64,000 nucleotides of DNA, taken from an uncultured Ruminococcus sp. (lineage in GTDB: Bacteria; Bacillota; Clostridia; Monoglobales; Monoglobaceae). Of this stretch, positions 16,575 to 26,567 are shown piece after piece (positions within the stretch are counted from its first letter, which is position 1; each line of letters opens with the position of its first letter). The stretch is from contig CACXES010000017.1 of NCBI GenBank assembly GCA_902766745.1, positions 1 through 64,000 of the forward strand. The letters are read 5' to 3'. Under the pieces are notes generated by a model. It saw nothing but the letters and a program-made list of their open reading frames with translations, was not told where the DNA came from and did not search any database. A program made the position numbers and the translations under genes.

Positions 16575-17204
16575 ATGGACGGCGAATATAAAACCGTAAG
16601 GGGTATGGGCACTGCGGAAATTGTCGAAAAGCGGTCGAGGTTTATTGCTTATGTCCGCCCGGTATCCACCGAGGATGCCGCCCTTGATTACCTTGGCTAT
16701 ATAAGGCAAAAGCACCGTGACGCACGTCACAATGTTTATGCATATATAATTCGTGATAACAATATAATGAGATACAGCGATGACGGTGAGCCGGGCGGAA
16801 CTGCCGGACTTCCGATTTTAGAGGTTATGCGCGGCCGCGGTCTTACCGACTTGATTGTTGTGGTGACACGGTACTTTGGCGGGATTTTGCTTGGCACCGG
16901 CGGCTTGGTTCACGCCTATTCCAAGGCGGCGAAGGAGGGCATTGACGCCGCCGGAGCTGTCGAGATGGTGCTGTGCCGCAGGCTTTTTATAAGCTGTGAT
17001 TACGGCAGCCTCGGCAAGGTGCAGTATGAGGCGGCGGAGTTTGACGGCGTTTTTTGCGGCGAGACGGAATACGGCGAGACGGTGAAGCTAGAGGTCTACG
17101 TCCCGGTAGGCAGAGAGGACGAGTTTGTAAAGCGTCTGATCGATAAGACGAGCGCAGGCGTTGACATTACGCAGGGCGAGATTTCGTATTTTGAAAAAGG
17201 CTGA
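16575..17204 (+). CDS. YigZ/IMPACT family protein
   Basis: A 209-residue member of the YigZ (IMPACT, UPF0029) family. The N-terminal domain shows FIAYVRPVSTEDAALDYL, DARHNVYAYI, YSDDGEPGGTAGLPIL and VVTRYFGGILLGTGGLV, all diagnostic. The C-terminal DUF1949 ferredoxin-like domain covers about 135-205. Bacterial members may bind nucleic acid or regulate translation, but the function is not firmly known. Start ATG 16575 follows AGGGGGTGG; the open frame from 16494 overlaps the previous gene and carries no homology. It lies 34 nt after the S41 protease and 3 nt before the next gene. Confidence 0.88.
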   Translation: MDGEYKTVRGMGTAEIVEKRSRFIAYVRPVSTEDAALDYLGYIRQKHRDARHNVYAYIIRDNNIMRYSDDGEPGGTAGLPILEVMRGRGLTDLIVVVTRYFGGILLGTGGLVHAYSKAAKEGIDAAGAVEMVLCRRLFISCDYGSLGKVQYEAAEFDGVFCGETEYGETVKLEVYVPVGREDEFVKRLIDKTSAGVDITQGEISYFEKG

Positions 17205-17207
17205 CGG

Positions 17208-18689
17208 GTGATTGTGATGAACGGGATCAACGGGACGAACGGGATCAACGGTTTGAAGGAATTGTATCGGGAAAGCTGCCTTTCCCGTATGGTTTATCTG
17301 CTGATGAACCGCATTATTCCCTATGTCAGACAGCAGCTCCTCGAGAGCCGTGTGTGGCGGCTTTGGCTGTGGTTTGAGAGGGCGGTTTTGAACTTCCCTC
17401 TTGTGCGTATCTTTTGGGATACGCCGTACACGGCGGAAATATGGTACAAAAGCCGTTTTTACGGTTTTTTGACCGCACATACCGAAAAGATAACCCGAAG
17501 AATGGGACAATCCGCAATTGCCTATGACTGCGGCTTTGCGGCGGTGTTCCTGGGTGCGGTCATACTTTTGCCCGATCGGCTTTGGAGCGGGTTTTTCTTT
17601 GTGCCGGCACTGATTGGACTATCGATATTTTATATATCCTGTAACGCTCGAAACCGCAGCGGAACTATGTTCATGATTATCTGCTCGGTGGTTTTTGTTT
17701 TTATTGTACTGTTTCTGCTGCTGTTTCCGCTGTCAACGGTGACAACTCTGTTCTATCTGCTGCTTAGCTTTATATTTTTCTTTCTTGTGTCGTTCTCGGT
17801 CAAATCCCGTGGCGACCTTGAAAAGTTTATGCTGATAATTTTCGGTGCGGCGGCAATACTCTGTACAATAGGCTTTGTTCAGAACTTAGTGACCGACAAG
17901 GCGGCGACCGCCTATTTTGCCGACAGCGTCAGGTTCGGCGAAATAATAATCCTTATGTTTCCGTTTGCCTTTACCTATCCCATGGAATATGTACACAGGC
18001 GACGCAGGTATTTATATGCCGGCTTTATCTTTATAATTGCGTTTAACGCCATTGTGGCAACCCGTTCGAGAGCGGCATACATCGGATTTTTGATTGAGCT
18101 GGCAATTTTGCTTATCACCGACAAGAAGCATGCGCCGTTTATTATTCTTTTGATTCCTCTCGGTCTCGGGAGCCTTGCCGGGAACCTGAGGGAAGCCCTT
18201 GCCGCAACGACTCGGCACGGAAATGTTATTACAAACGTGACGTCTTTGTTCAAGAACTTCTGGGACTTCGGCTTTGGGGTCAATACGGACAGGTTCATGG
18301 CAATTTACAACTCGGTAAGTCCCGACAGAGGCGGCGGAGTTTTTTCGAACATCATCAACGTAAGCCCGGTGTATATTAATTTTATAATAGACATCGGCGC
18401 AGTGATTCTTGTTGTTTTTCTGATTTATATTTTAAAGATTGCTCATTCGGCACTGACATCGCTGCTGTTCGGGGACAAGCGTTATAAAAAGCTGTCTGCC
18501 GCAGGGCTTGCCATGTTAATCGGTCTGTCGGTGTCCTCGTTCTTCGAATCGACAATGTTCGACCCGAGAATAATGCTCATCTACTGGGCAATGATCGGAA
18601 TGCTGCGCTCCGTGAGGATAATGAACCTTTCGGCGGTCGGAGCGGACGAGGGTGACGGGGAACTCGGGAATTTCAATGATAAAAAATAA
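17208..18689 (+). CDS. O-antigen ligase/polymerase-like (Wzy/WaaL superfamily) membrane protein
   Basis: A 493-residue protein with about 11-12 hydrophobic segments from residue ~105 onward and a large exposed loop (about 315-385) containing ATRHGNVITN and GFGVNTDRFM, the pattern of the O-antigen ligase (Wzy_C, PF04932) superfamily, whose members join or polymerise surface glycans. The N-terminal ~100 residues are soluble and open with a striking NGINGTNGING, encoded by four 9-nt near-repeats (17220-17254). The start may be GTG 17208 or ATG 17217; AAAAGG at 17195-17200 suits the former. It follows yigZ by 3 nt. In a monoderm it would act on a wall glycan or exopolysaccharide; the substrate is unknown. 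Confidence 0.78.
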   Translation: MIVMNGINGTNGINGLKELYRESCLSRMVYLLMNRIIPYVRQQLLESRVWRLWLWFERAVLNFPLVRIFWDTPYTAEIWYKSRFYGFLTAHTEKITRRMGQSAIAYDCGFAAVFLGAVILLPDRLWSGFFFVPALIGLSIFYISCNARNRSGTMFMIICSVVFVFIVLFLLLFPLSTVTTLFYLLLSFIFFFLVSFSVKSRGDLEKFMLIIFGAAAILCTIGFVQNLVTDKAATAYFADSVRFGEIIILMFPFAFTYPMEYVHRRRRYLYAGFIFIIAFNAIVATRSRAAYIGFLIELAILLITDKKHAPFIILLIPLGLGSLAGNLREALAATTRHGNVITNVTSLFKNFWDFGFGVNTDRFMAIYNSVSPDRGGGVFSNIINVSPVYINFIIDIGAVILVVFLIYILKIAHSALTSLLFGDKRYKKLSAAGLAMLIGLSVSSFFESTMFDPRIMLIYWAMIGMLRSVRIMNLSAVGADEGDGELGNFNDKK

Positions 18690-18808
18690 AAGATACGGCG
18701 GATAAATTAAAATTGCAGCAAAGCGGAGCGGTGCTTGCAGGGAGCAGGGTCCAACACAGACTGCAAGCAAGCACGGGACATCTGCGCACAGGTTATCCGC
18801 ATAAAAGC

Positions 18809-18867
18809 AAAGCCGCAGAACGGCTGTGCCTCCCACAAATAGGGCAGAGGCTGCGTTCTGCGGCTTT
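18809..18867. terminator. Bidirectional terminator between convergent operons
   Basis: A perfect 14-bp inverted repeat (18809-18822 with 18854-18867) starting AAAGCCGCAG, with an inner GCCTC/GAGGC pairing, and A/T runs on both sides. It separates the + strand O-antigen-ligase-like gene from glgA. Confidence 0.85.
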
Positions 18868-18890
18868 TATTGTGCCGAAAAAAATTAAGG

Positions 18891-20333
18891 CTATTCGGTC
18901 AGCGACTTGTACATCTCGCTGTACTTCTTTGCGGATTCCTTCCAGGAGAAGTCAAGAGTCATTGCGTTTTTAACCAGCTTGTTCCACACATCCTTGTCGG
19001 CGAAATAGCCCAATGCCATGCGCAGTGTGCACATCATGTCAGACGAGTTATAGGGATAGAAGCTGAAGCCGTTGCCCTCGCCCGTAAACTTGTTGTAGGG
19101 CTTAACGGTGTCCTTAAGTCCGCCGGTTTCACGGACAATGGGGATCGTGCCGTAGGCAAAGGCGATAAGCTGACTGAGGCCGCAGGGTTCAAACATGGAC
19201 GGCATCAGGAACAGATCGCAGGCGGCGTATACCTTGTGTGCAAGGTCATTGCTAAACATAATATTTGCCGACAGCTTGCTTGGGTTATACCACGCCGTGC
19301 TGCGGAACATATCCTCGTACTTGGAATCTCCCGTACCGACAACCACAAGCTGAATGTCCATATTCATAAGCTCGCCCATGGCGGCGGAAATCAAGTCTAA
19401 GCCCTTTTGATCCACAAGCCGCGTAATCATGCCGATTATTGCCTTTTCGCCGTCAACGGGCAGACCGAGCTGCTGCTGCAGGCGAATCTTGTTTTCCTTC
19501 TTCTTTTCGAGAACGGTTTTCTTATCGTATTTCTCGAAGATATAAGGATCGGTTTTTGGGTTATAAACCGTGTAATCAATACCGTTGATTATCCCAAAGA
19601 GGGAGTTTGACCGTGCGCTGAGCAGACCGTTAAGCTTTTCGCCGCCAAGCGGAGTCTTTATCTCCTCGGCATAGGTGGGGCTGACCGTTGTGACATAGTC
19701 GGAGTAGACTATGCCGCCCTTTAAAAGGTTGGCGCAGCCGTGGAACTCAAGCTTGTCGTTGGTAAAGTAGCTGTTGTCCAGTGAGAAAAAGTCCGCCACA
19801 ATATCCATGGAATATATACCCTGATACCTAAGGTTGTGGATAGTAAAGACGGTTTTTGTTCCGCTGTAGTATTCGTTGTTTATATAGTACGCATTGAGCA
19901 GCACCGGAACCATGCCCGTCTGCCAGTCATGGGCATGGATAATGTCGGGCTTGAACTCCATATGCGGCAGAATTTCAAGACACGCCTTGTCGAAAAATGC
20001 AAAGCGTTCCAAATCGTTCCACTTATACAGATACGGGTCACCGAAGTAGTATTCGTTATCGATAAACCAATAAGTAACGCCGTCCTTTTCAAGCTCAAAT
20101 ACACCGCAGTATTTTCTGCGCCAGCCCAAAGGCACATAGATAAAGAATTTGAACCGCATCTTCTCTGTATATTCGTAGGGAATGCAGCCGTACTTCGGCA
20201 TGACAACCCTCACATCGTGTCCCAGCTTTGCCAGAGCCTGCGGCAGAGCACCCAAAACATCGCCGAGTCCGCCCGATTTGGCAAACGGCGCCACCTCCGA
20301 GGAACACATTAAAATTTTACTCATAGAGTTCAC
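18891..20333 (-). CDS. glgA: Glycogen synthase (GT5)
   Basis: GlgA adds glucose from ADP-glucose to growing alpha-1,4-glucan. The 480-residue GT-B protein opens MCSSEVAPFAKSGGLGDVLG, with the KSGGLGD ADP-glucose-binding motif, has IHAHDWQTGMVPV, and in the C-terminal half FLMPSMFEPCGLSQLIAFAYG, the GT5 acceptor/donor motif with catalytic Glu. Length is standard. It is the last gene of glgB-glgC-glgD-glgA, 43 nt after glgD. Its stop is close to the bidirectional terminator at 18809-18867. Confidence 0.96.
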   Translation of the reverse strand: MNSMSKILMCSSEVAPFAKSGGLGDVLGALPQALAKLGHDVRVVMPKYGCIPYEYTEKMRFKFFIYVPLGWRRKYCGVFELEKDGVTYWFIDNEYYFGDPYLYKWNDLERFAFFDKACLEILPHMEFKPDIIHAHDWQTGMVPVLLNAYYINNEYYSGTKTVFTIHNLRYQGIYSMDIVADFFSLDNSYFTNDKLEFHGCANLLKGGIVYSDYVTTVSPTYAEEIKTPLGGEKLNGLLSARSNSLFGIINGIDYTVYNPKTDPYIFEKYDKKTVLEKKKENKIRLQQQLGLPVDGEKAIIGMITRLVDQKGLDLISAAMGELMNMDIQLVVVGTGDSKYEDMFRSTAWYNPSKLSANIMFSNDLAHKVYAACDLFLMPSMFEPCGLSQLIAFAYGTIPIVRETGGLKDTVKPYNKFTGEGNGFSFYPYNSSDMMCTLRMALGYFADKDVWNKLVKNAMTLDFSWKESAKKYSEMYKSLTE

Positions 20334-20376
20334 CCTTTCGTTATAAAATGCTGAATTATCCGAGTATAAATTGGGG

Positions 20377-21504
20377 TTAGATTATGGATCTCTTTTCAAT
20401 AACCATAGGATAGGTGCTTTGACCCACAAGCTTCTTTCCGCTGCGGAGGACAACCTCCTTATCAAAGATGACGTTCTCCGTAAGGCAGTTATCCATTACC
20501 TCGGAATTCTGCATTAATATACAATTTTCAACCGTTGCACCCTTGCCCACATGAACGCCGCGGAAGAGTACGCTGTTTCTGACCGTACCCTCTATAAGAC
20601 AGCCGTCGGCAATCAGGGCGTTGCTTACATCCGATTTGGAGCCGTACTTGGTGGGAACGGTGTCCTTGACCTTTGTGTAAACCGGCATATCGTTGTTAAG
20701 GCCGAAAAGCTCGTTGCAGACGTCACTCTGCAGAAGTTCGAGATTTGCGTCATAGAAGCTTTTGATATTGTTGATCTGACGGCAGTAGCCGGTGTATTCG
20801 TAGCCCAGAATATTAAGTCTGTCGACATTCGGCAGAAGTATATCCTTTGAGATATAATGCTTGTTATGCGCCGCCGCATCGCCAACCAGCTCCATCAGCA
20901 GACTGCGCTTAATCAGAAACATATGCATATACGAGTAATTCGTCTTTTGCTGAATGGGATATACATGTATGTCGCGAACCCGCTTTGACTCATCTACGTC
21001 AAGCAGAATTCTTCCGGACAGATCCTTTCGATCGAGGTTTTCGGTTCGGTTGTATATAAGCGTAATATCCGCATCGGAATCGATATGCGTCTTTAATACG
21101 TCGGTAAAGTTAATGTTGCACACGGTGTTGCAGTCAGACAGAAGAACATAGCTCTGCCGAGATTTGGAGAGATAGTGCATAATCCCGCTTAAGGTGTCAA
21201 CGCCGCCTCTTATTTCGCCGGGTTCAATGATTTCCTTAGGCGGCAGCATGAAAAGACCGTTGCCCTTTCGGTCGATGTCCCATGGCTTTCCCGTGCCGAG
21301 GTGGTCGCTCAGCGACTGGAAGTTATATGAGGTGGTAATTCCCACGTTGATGATTGCCGAGTTGACCATGTTTGAAAGTATAAAATCTATAATACGGTAT
21401 CTTCCGCCGAAGGGAACCGCCGCAAGAGAGCGGACGGACACAAGCTCACCCATGCTTGCCTCGGAATTTTCGGCAAAGATAATGCCCATTAAGTCGTTTT
21501 TCAT
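20377..21504 (-). CDS. glgD: ADP-glucose pyrophosphorylase-like subunit GlgD
   Basis: GlgD (375 residues) is the second subunit of Firmicute ADP-glucose pyrophosphorylase; in Bacillus it modulates the activity of GlgC. The N-terminal nucleotidyltransferase fold has PFGGRYRIIDFILSNMVNS, but the Gly-rich G-x-G-T-R-L pyrophosphate loop of active enzymes is replaced by IIFAENSEASMGELVSVRS, consistent with a regulatory, catalytically poor subunit. The C-terminal left-handed beta-helix (about 285-375) has hexapeptide-like repeats (IEGTVRNSVLFRGVHVGKGA). It is 34 nt downstream of glgC. Confidence 0.94.
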   Translation of the reverse strand: MKNDLMGIIFAENSEASMGELVSVRSLAAVPFGGRYRIIDFILSNMVNSAIINVGITTSYNFQSLSDHLGTGKPWDIDRKGNGLFMLPPKEIIEPGEIRGGVDTLSGIMHYLSKSRQSYVLLSDCNTVCNINFTDVLKTHIDSDADITLIYNRTENLDRKDLSGRILLDVDESKRVRDIHVYPIQQKTNYSYMHMFLIKRSLLMELVGDAAAHNKHYISKDILLPNVDRLNILGYEYTGYCRQINNIKSFYDANLELLQSDVCNELFGLNNDMPVYTKVKDTVPTKYGSKSDVSNALIADGCLIEGTVRNSVLFRGVHVGKGATVENCILMQNSEVMDNCLTENVIFDKEVVLRSGKKLVGQSTYPMVIEKRSII

Positions 21505-21538
21505 TTCAGTTCCTTCCTTTCGTATTCCTGCCGCAGCC

Positions 21539-22759
21539 CTAAAGAATATTCCCTGTCACCATTGAGTTTGCGGCAACCTTAACGCCGTCGCCTATCTTGG
21601 TGTTCGGGCCGATAACGGTAATATCATTTGAGCAGATTTTTCGGTTAATCCACGCCGTTTCGGCCGTTTCGTCCTGAGAGCCGATATAGCTGCCCTCGCC
21701 TATACTGCAGCCGCTGCCGACAATGGATTTATAAATAATGGCGTCCTTTCCGATAACGGCACCGGGGAGGACGATCGAATCCTCAACCTTTGCACCCTCG
21801 TCAATTGTGACACCCTCGAAGATGACCGAATGGTCAACCTCGCCGCGGACAATGCAGCCCTCAGTGAGGTAGCAGTTTTTTAGCTTTGCCTCGGGTGCAA
21901 TGTAGTGGGGCGGCTTTATTGGGTTCCTGCTGAACAGACGCCAGTTGTCATCGTTAAGATTTATGCCCGAATCGTCGTCCAAAAGCTCCATGTTTGCCTC
22001 CCAAAGGCTCTGAACCGTACCCACGTCCTTCCAGTAGCCGTCAAAGCGGTACGCAGTCAGCTTAAGCCCGGACGCCAGCATTTTGGGTATGATGTTCTTT
22101 CCGAAGTCGTTCTGTGAATCGGGGTCGTTCTCGTCCTCGGTCAGGTATTTCCTCAAAACCTCCCAGCTGAAGCAGTAAACACCCATGGATGCAAGGTTGC
22201 TCTTCGGCTCGGCAGGCTTCTCCTCGAACTCGGTTATGTTAAGCTCCTCGTCGGTGTTCATGATTCCGAACCGGGACGCCTCCTCCCAGGGAACCTCTAT
22301 AACGGCGATTGTGGCATCCGCATTCGTTGCCTTGTGCTGCTTCACCATCTTGCTGTAGTCCATTTTATAGATATGGTCGCCGGATAGGATAACAACGTAT
22401 TTGGGGTTAAACTGCTCGATAAAGCTTAAGTTTTGATAGATGGCGTTTGCGGTACCCTTGTACCATTCGCCCTTGTCCGCCGAGGTATAGGGCGGTAAAA
22501 CGTATACGCCGCCGTTGCTGCGGTCAAGATCCCACGGCTGCCCGTTTCCGATGTAGGTGTTAAGCTCCAGCGGCTGATACTGAGTCAGCACGCCGACCGT
22601 GTCTATCCCCGAGTGGGAGCAGTTGCTTAACGTAAAGTCGATAATTCTGTACTTGCCGCCGAAGGGAACGGCAGGCTTGGCCACGGTTTGTGTCAGGATT
22701 CCGAGACGGCTGCCTTGGCCACCTGCCAGTATCATAGCCACACATTCCTTTGATTTCAT
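21539..22759 (-). CDS. glgC: Glucose-1-phosphate adenylyltransferase, catalytic subunit
   Basis: GlgC makes ADP-glucose from glucose-1-phosphate and ATP, the committed step of glycogen synthesis. The 406-residue protein opens [18 protein letters not shown] with the intact pyrophosphate loop, followed by [33 protein letters not shown] (metal-binding Asp) and [10 protein letters not shown]. The C-terminal beta-helix spans about 290-405. It sits 22 nt after glgB and 34 nt before glgD; the paired glgC-glgD arrangement is typical of Bacilli and Clostridia, where they form a heterotetramer. Confidence 0.96.
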   Translation of the reverse strand: MKSKECVAMILAGGQGSRLGILTQTVAKPAVPFGGKYRIIDFTLSNCSHSGIDTVGVLTQYQPLELNTYIGNGQPWDLDRSNGGVYVLPPYTSADKGEWYKGTANAIYQNLSFIEQFNPKYVVILSGDHIYKMDYSKMVKQHKATNADATIAVIEVPWEEASRFGIMNTDEELNITEFEEKPAEPKSNLASMGVYCFSWEVLRKYLTEDENDPDSQNDFGKNIIPKMLASGLKLTAYRFDGYWKDVGTVQSLWEANMELLDDDSGINLNDDNWRLFSRNPIKPPHYIAPEAKLKNCYLTEGCIVRGEVDHSVIFEGVTIDEGAKVEDSIVLPGAVIGKDAIIYKSIVGSGCSIGEGSYIGSQDETAETAWINRKICSNDITVIGPNTKIGDGVKVAANSMVTGNIL

Positions 22760-22781
22760 ATATGTCAGTCCTCTCTAAGAT

Positions 22782-24695
22782 TTATTTATCACCTGTAAAC
22801 TTCATATACAGTGCCGTCAACGGCGGAAGATCTATCTTTGCCGAATATCCGCCCTTTGCCTTTTTGGTTTTGCAGCGTCTTGTACCCTTGCCGTCGCCGC
22901 CGTAGGCGCGTGCGTTGGTAGACAATATTGTTTCAAGCCGCCCCGGCTCCGGCAGGGGCAGAGTATAGCCCTCCCTGCGTACGGGTGTGAAGTTTATGAT
23001 TATCGCTATTTTGTCCTTTCCGCTGAGGTCTGTGCGCATGAACGACAGAACGCTGTTTTCACAGTCCTCGGCATTAAGCCATCTAAAGCCGCGCCAGTCA
23101 CCGCTTTCCCTCTCTATTTCGAAAAGGCAGGGATGCTCGAGATACAAGCGGCCAAGCTCGGCGCAGAAGTCGCGGAGCTTAACGTGAGGCTCGTACTTAT
23201 CCAGAACCCAGTCAAGCTGCTCGGCGAACCGCCATTCCACAAACTGCCCGAACTCGCCGCCCATGAAAAGCAGCTTCTTTCCCGGGTGGGCGTACATGAA
23301 GGAGTACAGGAGCTTAAGCTCCGCAAACTTCTCCTCATAGGTACCCCACATCTTGTCGATAAGTGATCGCTTTCCGTGAACCACCTCGTCATGGGACAGG
23401 GGCAGAATATAATTCTCGGAAGCGGCGTACATCATGGGGAAGGTCAGCTTGTTGTGGTTGCCCTTCCGAAACAGGGGGTCGCACTGCATATAGTCAAGCT
23501 CGTCGTGCATCCAGCCCATGTTCCACTTAAAGTTAAAGCCAAGGCCGCCCTTGTCAACAGGGAGAGTAACGCCGCCCCAGGCGGTGGACTCCTCCGCTAT
23601 CATCATTACATTGGGATAGCGGGAGAATACCGCAGTGTTCAGCTTTTGCAAAAAGTCGATAGCCTCAAGGTTCTCCTTGCCGCCATACTTATTGGGGATC
23701 CATTCCCCGTCGCGGCGGTTATAGTCGAGGTACAGCATACTCGACACCGCATCAACACGCAGCCCGTCAATGTGATATTCGCCTATCCAAAACAGGGCGT
23801 TTGATATGAGAAATGAAAATATCTCCGTCTTTGTCCAGTCAAAAACGAGGGTTCCCCACTCCTTATGCTCGCCCCGGCGTGAGTCGGGATGCTCGTACAG
23901 GGGTGTTCCGTCAAACATCGCAAGGCCGTGACTGTCCCTCGGGAAGTGAGCCGGAACCCAGTCCATAATGACCCCGATTCCGTTTTGATGGCAGGCGTCC
24001 ACAAATGCCTTGAACTCAGCAGGCGTGCCGTAGCGGCTGTTGACCGAGTAGTACCCCGTCACCTGATAGCCCCAGCTTCCGTCAAAGGGATATTCGCAAA
24101 TCGGCATAAGCTCAATGTGGGTGTAGTTCATCCGCTTTATATAAGGAATAAGCTCTTCAATCATCTCGGAATAGGTGTAGTATGTGCCGTCCTCACGGGT
24201 CTTCCATGAGCCGAAATGCATCTCGTATATGTTGACCGGCTTGTCATAAAGCGGCGTTTTGCTGCGGTTGTCCAGCCACCCTTTATCGTCCCATTGATAG
24301 GTCAGGTCGGCAATGACCGAGGCGTTCGCCGGGCGAACCTCCGAGAAAAAGGCGTAGGGATCAGCCTTCAGCGTGATCTTTCCGGTATAAGCCTCAACAC
24401 TGTATTTATAGTTCTGCCCCAATTTCGCTTCGGGCAGATATGCTTCCCATATTCCGGAGTTGATATGCTTCTTCATGCGGTTTGCGTTCCTGTCCCAGCC
24501 GTTGCAGTCACAAACGACCGAAACCGACTTTGCGTTCGGCGCCCATACGGCGAAGCGATAGCCGCCGGAGCTTACGGGATGCACACCCAGCATTTTGTAG
24601 CTTTCGTAGTTCGTACCGTTGTTGAACAGGTACATTGCGTTATCGTCAAGACGAAAATTATCGTCTGTCGGTGCGGAAAAGTTGTTGTTTTTCAT
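22782..24695 (-). CDS. glgB: 1,4-alpha-glucan branching enzyme (GH13)
   Basis: GlgB introduces alpha-1,6 branches into glycogen. The 637-residue protein has an N-terminal CBM48 domain (about 35-130, SGGYRFAVWAPNAKSVSVV), a GH13 barrel with VNIYEMHFGSW, the nucleophile Asp315 in GLRVDAVSSM, acid/base Glu368 in MIAEESTAW, LSHDEVVHG and the C-terminal all-beta domain (about 530-637). It is the first gene of the glycogen operon, has its own promoter at 24784-24812, and a GGAGGAT ribosome-binding site. No glgP or amylase is nearby. Confidence 0.96.
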   Translation of the reverse strand: MKNNNFSAPTDDNFRLDDNAMYLFNNGTNYESYKMLGVHPVSSGGYRFAVWAPNAKSVSVVCDCNGWDRNANRMKKHINSGIWEAYLPEAKLGQNYKYSVEAYTGKITLKADPYAFFSEVRPANASVIADLTYQWDDKGWLDNRSKTPLYDKPVNIYEMHFGSWKTREDGTYYTYSEMIEELIPYIKRMNYTHIELMPICEYPFDGSWGYQVTGYYSVNSRYGTPAEFKAFVDACHQNGIGVIMDWVPAHFPRDSHGLAMFDGTPLYEHPDSRRGEHKEWGTLVFDWTKTEIFSFLISNALFWIGEYHIDGLRVDAVSSMLYLDYNRRDGEWIPNKYGGKENLEAIDFLQKLNTAVFSRYPNVMMIAEESTAWGGVTLPVDKGGLGFNFKWNMGWMHDELDYMQCDPLFRKGNHNKLTFPMMYAASENYILPLSHDEVVHGKRSLIDKMWGTYEEKFAELKLLYSFMYAHPGKKLLFMGGEFGQFVEWRFAEQLDWVLDKYEPHVKLRDFCAELGRLYLEHPCLFEIERESGDWRGFRWLNAEDCENSVLSFMRTDLSGKDKIAIIINFTPVRREGYTLPLPEPGRLETILSTNARAYGGDGKGTRRCKTKKAKGGYSAKIDLPPLTALYMKFTGDK

Positions 24696-24783
24696 CGCTA
24701 TATCCTCCGTATAAATGCAGATGTGTATTTTATATAAAAACGTCGAAAAATGATGTTAAAAATTAGATATATTTAATAATAAA

Positions 24784-24812
24784 ATTATATCACATTTTAC
24801 GCACGCTGTCCA
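24784..24812 (-). promoter_or_regulatory. Promoter of the glycogen operon
   Basis: On the minus strand TGGACA (24812-24807), 17 nt, TATAAT (24789-24784). The leader is ~80 nt. Between this and the glmU promoter (24813-25037) the sequence is AT-rich with no further feature that I can name. Confidence 0.75.
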
Positions 24813-25037
24813 TTTTTATTTGAGGAAAATATTCACAAAATATATTGACGTTTTTTGTATGGTATTGAGAAAATCATAGGTTAAAACCGTATTTTATCGT
24901 TATTGTGGTAACATTGAAAATTTGTGTGACGCTTGTGTCAATCCTATGTTAACGGTAAAGTGACGGATTCTGACAGAGAGTTGCTGCGCAGCATAAACCA
25001 TATTCATTATTATATTACGCTTATATGGAAAATATTA

Positions 25038-25066
25038 TTGCAATTCCGCAGATGATGTGGTATACT
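25038..25066 (+). promoter_or_regulatory. Promoter of glmU-pth-mfd
   Basis: TTGCAA (25038-25043), 17 nt, TATACT (25061-25066). Start expected near 25073, ~67 nt before glmU. Confidence 0.75.
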
Positions 25067-25139
25067 TGACAGAGTTGCAATTTACGAAAATGAAATATCT
25101 CGGGGCGCAGAACCCTGTACCGAAGGAGAGAAATGATAA

Positions 25140-26498
25140 ATGGAGCTGTATAGCATTATCCTTGCCGCAGGCGAGGGAAAGAGAATGAAGTCCAAACTGG
25201 CGAAGCCTTTGCAGACGGCAGGGGGCAAGACGCTTATTGACCGTGTATGCGCCGCTGCATCGGGTGCGGGCGCAAAGGAGAATATTGTGGTTATCGGCCA
25301 CGGTGCGGAGCAGATGAAGGCACATCTCGGTGACAGCGTGAAATACGCATATCAGACTGAGCGTCTCGGCACGGGGCATGCGGTTATGCAGGGAATCGAA
25401 TATATCCGCAGCCGCAGCGGGGCGGTCATGATTCTGTGCGGCGATACGCCGCTTATCACTGCCGAAACTCTGTGTGCCGCATATGATCGGCATTGTGCGG
25501 ACGGCTGTGCCGCAACAGTGATAACCGCAGTATGCGATGAGCCTTACGGCTACGGCAGAATTATCCGCCGGGGCGGCGAGGTTTGCAAAATTGTTGAGGA
25601 GAAGGACGCAAGTGCTGAGGAGAAGACGGTTTGCGAGATCAACGGCGGAATGTTTATTTTTGATATTCAAAAGCTCGACTCCGCACTGAAGAAGCTCACC
25701 TGTGACAACGCCCAGGGGGAATACTACCTGACGGACGTAATCGGGATTTTGAAAAACGAGGGCGAGCGTGTGGGGGCGTATACGGCGGAGTTTGAGGAGA
25801 TTCTCGGTGTGAACGACCGTATGCAGCTTGCGGAGGCAGACAGGCTTATAAACCTTCGGAATGTTCGGCGATTAATGACGGACGGTGTGCAGGTTCTGAA
25901 TCCCGAAACGGTGCGTGTCGGCGATGATGTGAGTGTCGGCTGCGATACGATTATCTATCCGAACACCATCCTGGAGGGGAATTGTGAGATAGGTGAGGAC
26001 TGTGTAATCGGCCCGAACACAAGGCTTAAGAGCTGTACCGTAGGTGACGGAACGGAGGTTCAGTCCTCTGTGGCACTCGACAGCGTAATCGGAAGCGGCA
26101 CGGCGGTGGGACCCTTTGCTTATATCAGACCCAACTCCGAAATCGGCGATAATATCAAGGTCGGCGACTTTGTAGAGGTTAAAAACGCAAAAATCGGTAA
26201 CGGCACAAAGATTGCCCACCTCACCTATGTGGGTGATGCGGATGTGGGCGAGAGAGTCAACTTCGGCTGCGGCACCGTTGTGGTGAACTATGACGGAATA
26301 CACAAGCACAGAACCATCATTGAGGATGACTGCTTTATCGGCTGCAACACCAACCTGGTATCCCCGGTCACGGTGCGCAAGGGAGCATATACCGCAGCGG
26401 GCAGCACCATTACCGATGAAGTTCCGCAGGACGCACTTGCCATTGCCAGAGCACGGCAGGTGGTCAAGGAAGGCTGGGCAAAGGGTAAGAAAAAATAG
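25140..26498 (+). CDS. glmU: Bifunctional GlmU: GlcNAc-1-P uridyltransferase / GlcN-1-P acetyltransferase
   Basis: GlmU acetylates glucosamine-1-phosphate and then forms UDP-GlcNAc for peptidoglycan and wall glycans. The 452-residue protein has the N-terminal pyrophosphorylase domain (LAAGEGKRMKSKLAKPL; LCGDTPLITAETL; EEKDASAEEKTVCEINGG) to about residue 230, then a left-handed beta-helix of hexapeptide repeats (about 250-440) with the acetyltransferase segment FGCGTVVVNYDGIHKHRTII. Length matches B. subtilis GlmU. In Firmicutes glmU is often near pth and mfd, as here. AAGGAGAG precedes the ATG. Confidence 0.96.
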   Translation: MELYSIILAAGEGKRMKSKLAKPLQTAGGKTLIDRVCAAASGAGAKENIVVIGHGAEQMKAHLGDSVKYAYQTERLGTGHAVMQGIEYIRSRSGAVMILCGDTPLITAETLCAAYDRHCADGCAATVITAVCDEPYGYGRIIRRGGEVCKIVEEKDASAEEKTVCEINGGMFIFDIQKLDSALKKLTCDNAQGEYYLTDVIGILKNEGERVGAYTAEFEEILGVNDRMQLAEADRLINLRNVRRLMTDGVQVLNPETVRVGDDVSVGCDTIIYPNTILEGNCEIGEDCVIGPNTRLKSCTVGDGTEVQSSVALDSVIGSGTAVGPFAYIRPNSEIGDNIKVGDFVEVKNAKIGNGTKIAHLTYVGDADVGERVNFGCGTVVVNYDGIHKHRTIIEDDCFIGCNTNLVSPVTVRKGAYTAAGSTITDEVPQDALAIARARQVVKEGWAKGKKK

Positions 26499-26567
26499 GC
26501 TTATTGCGCCGCAGGGAGGCATGACGAATACAGGCATGTGCCCAAGTGCGGCGGAGAGGAGATAAAT

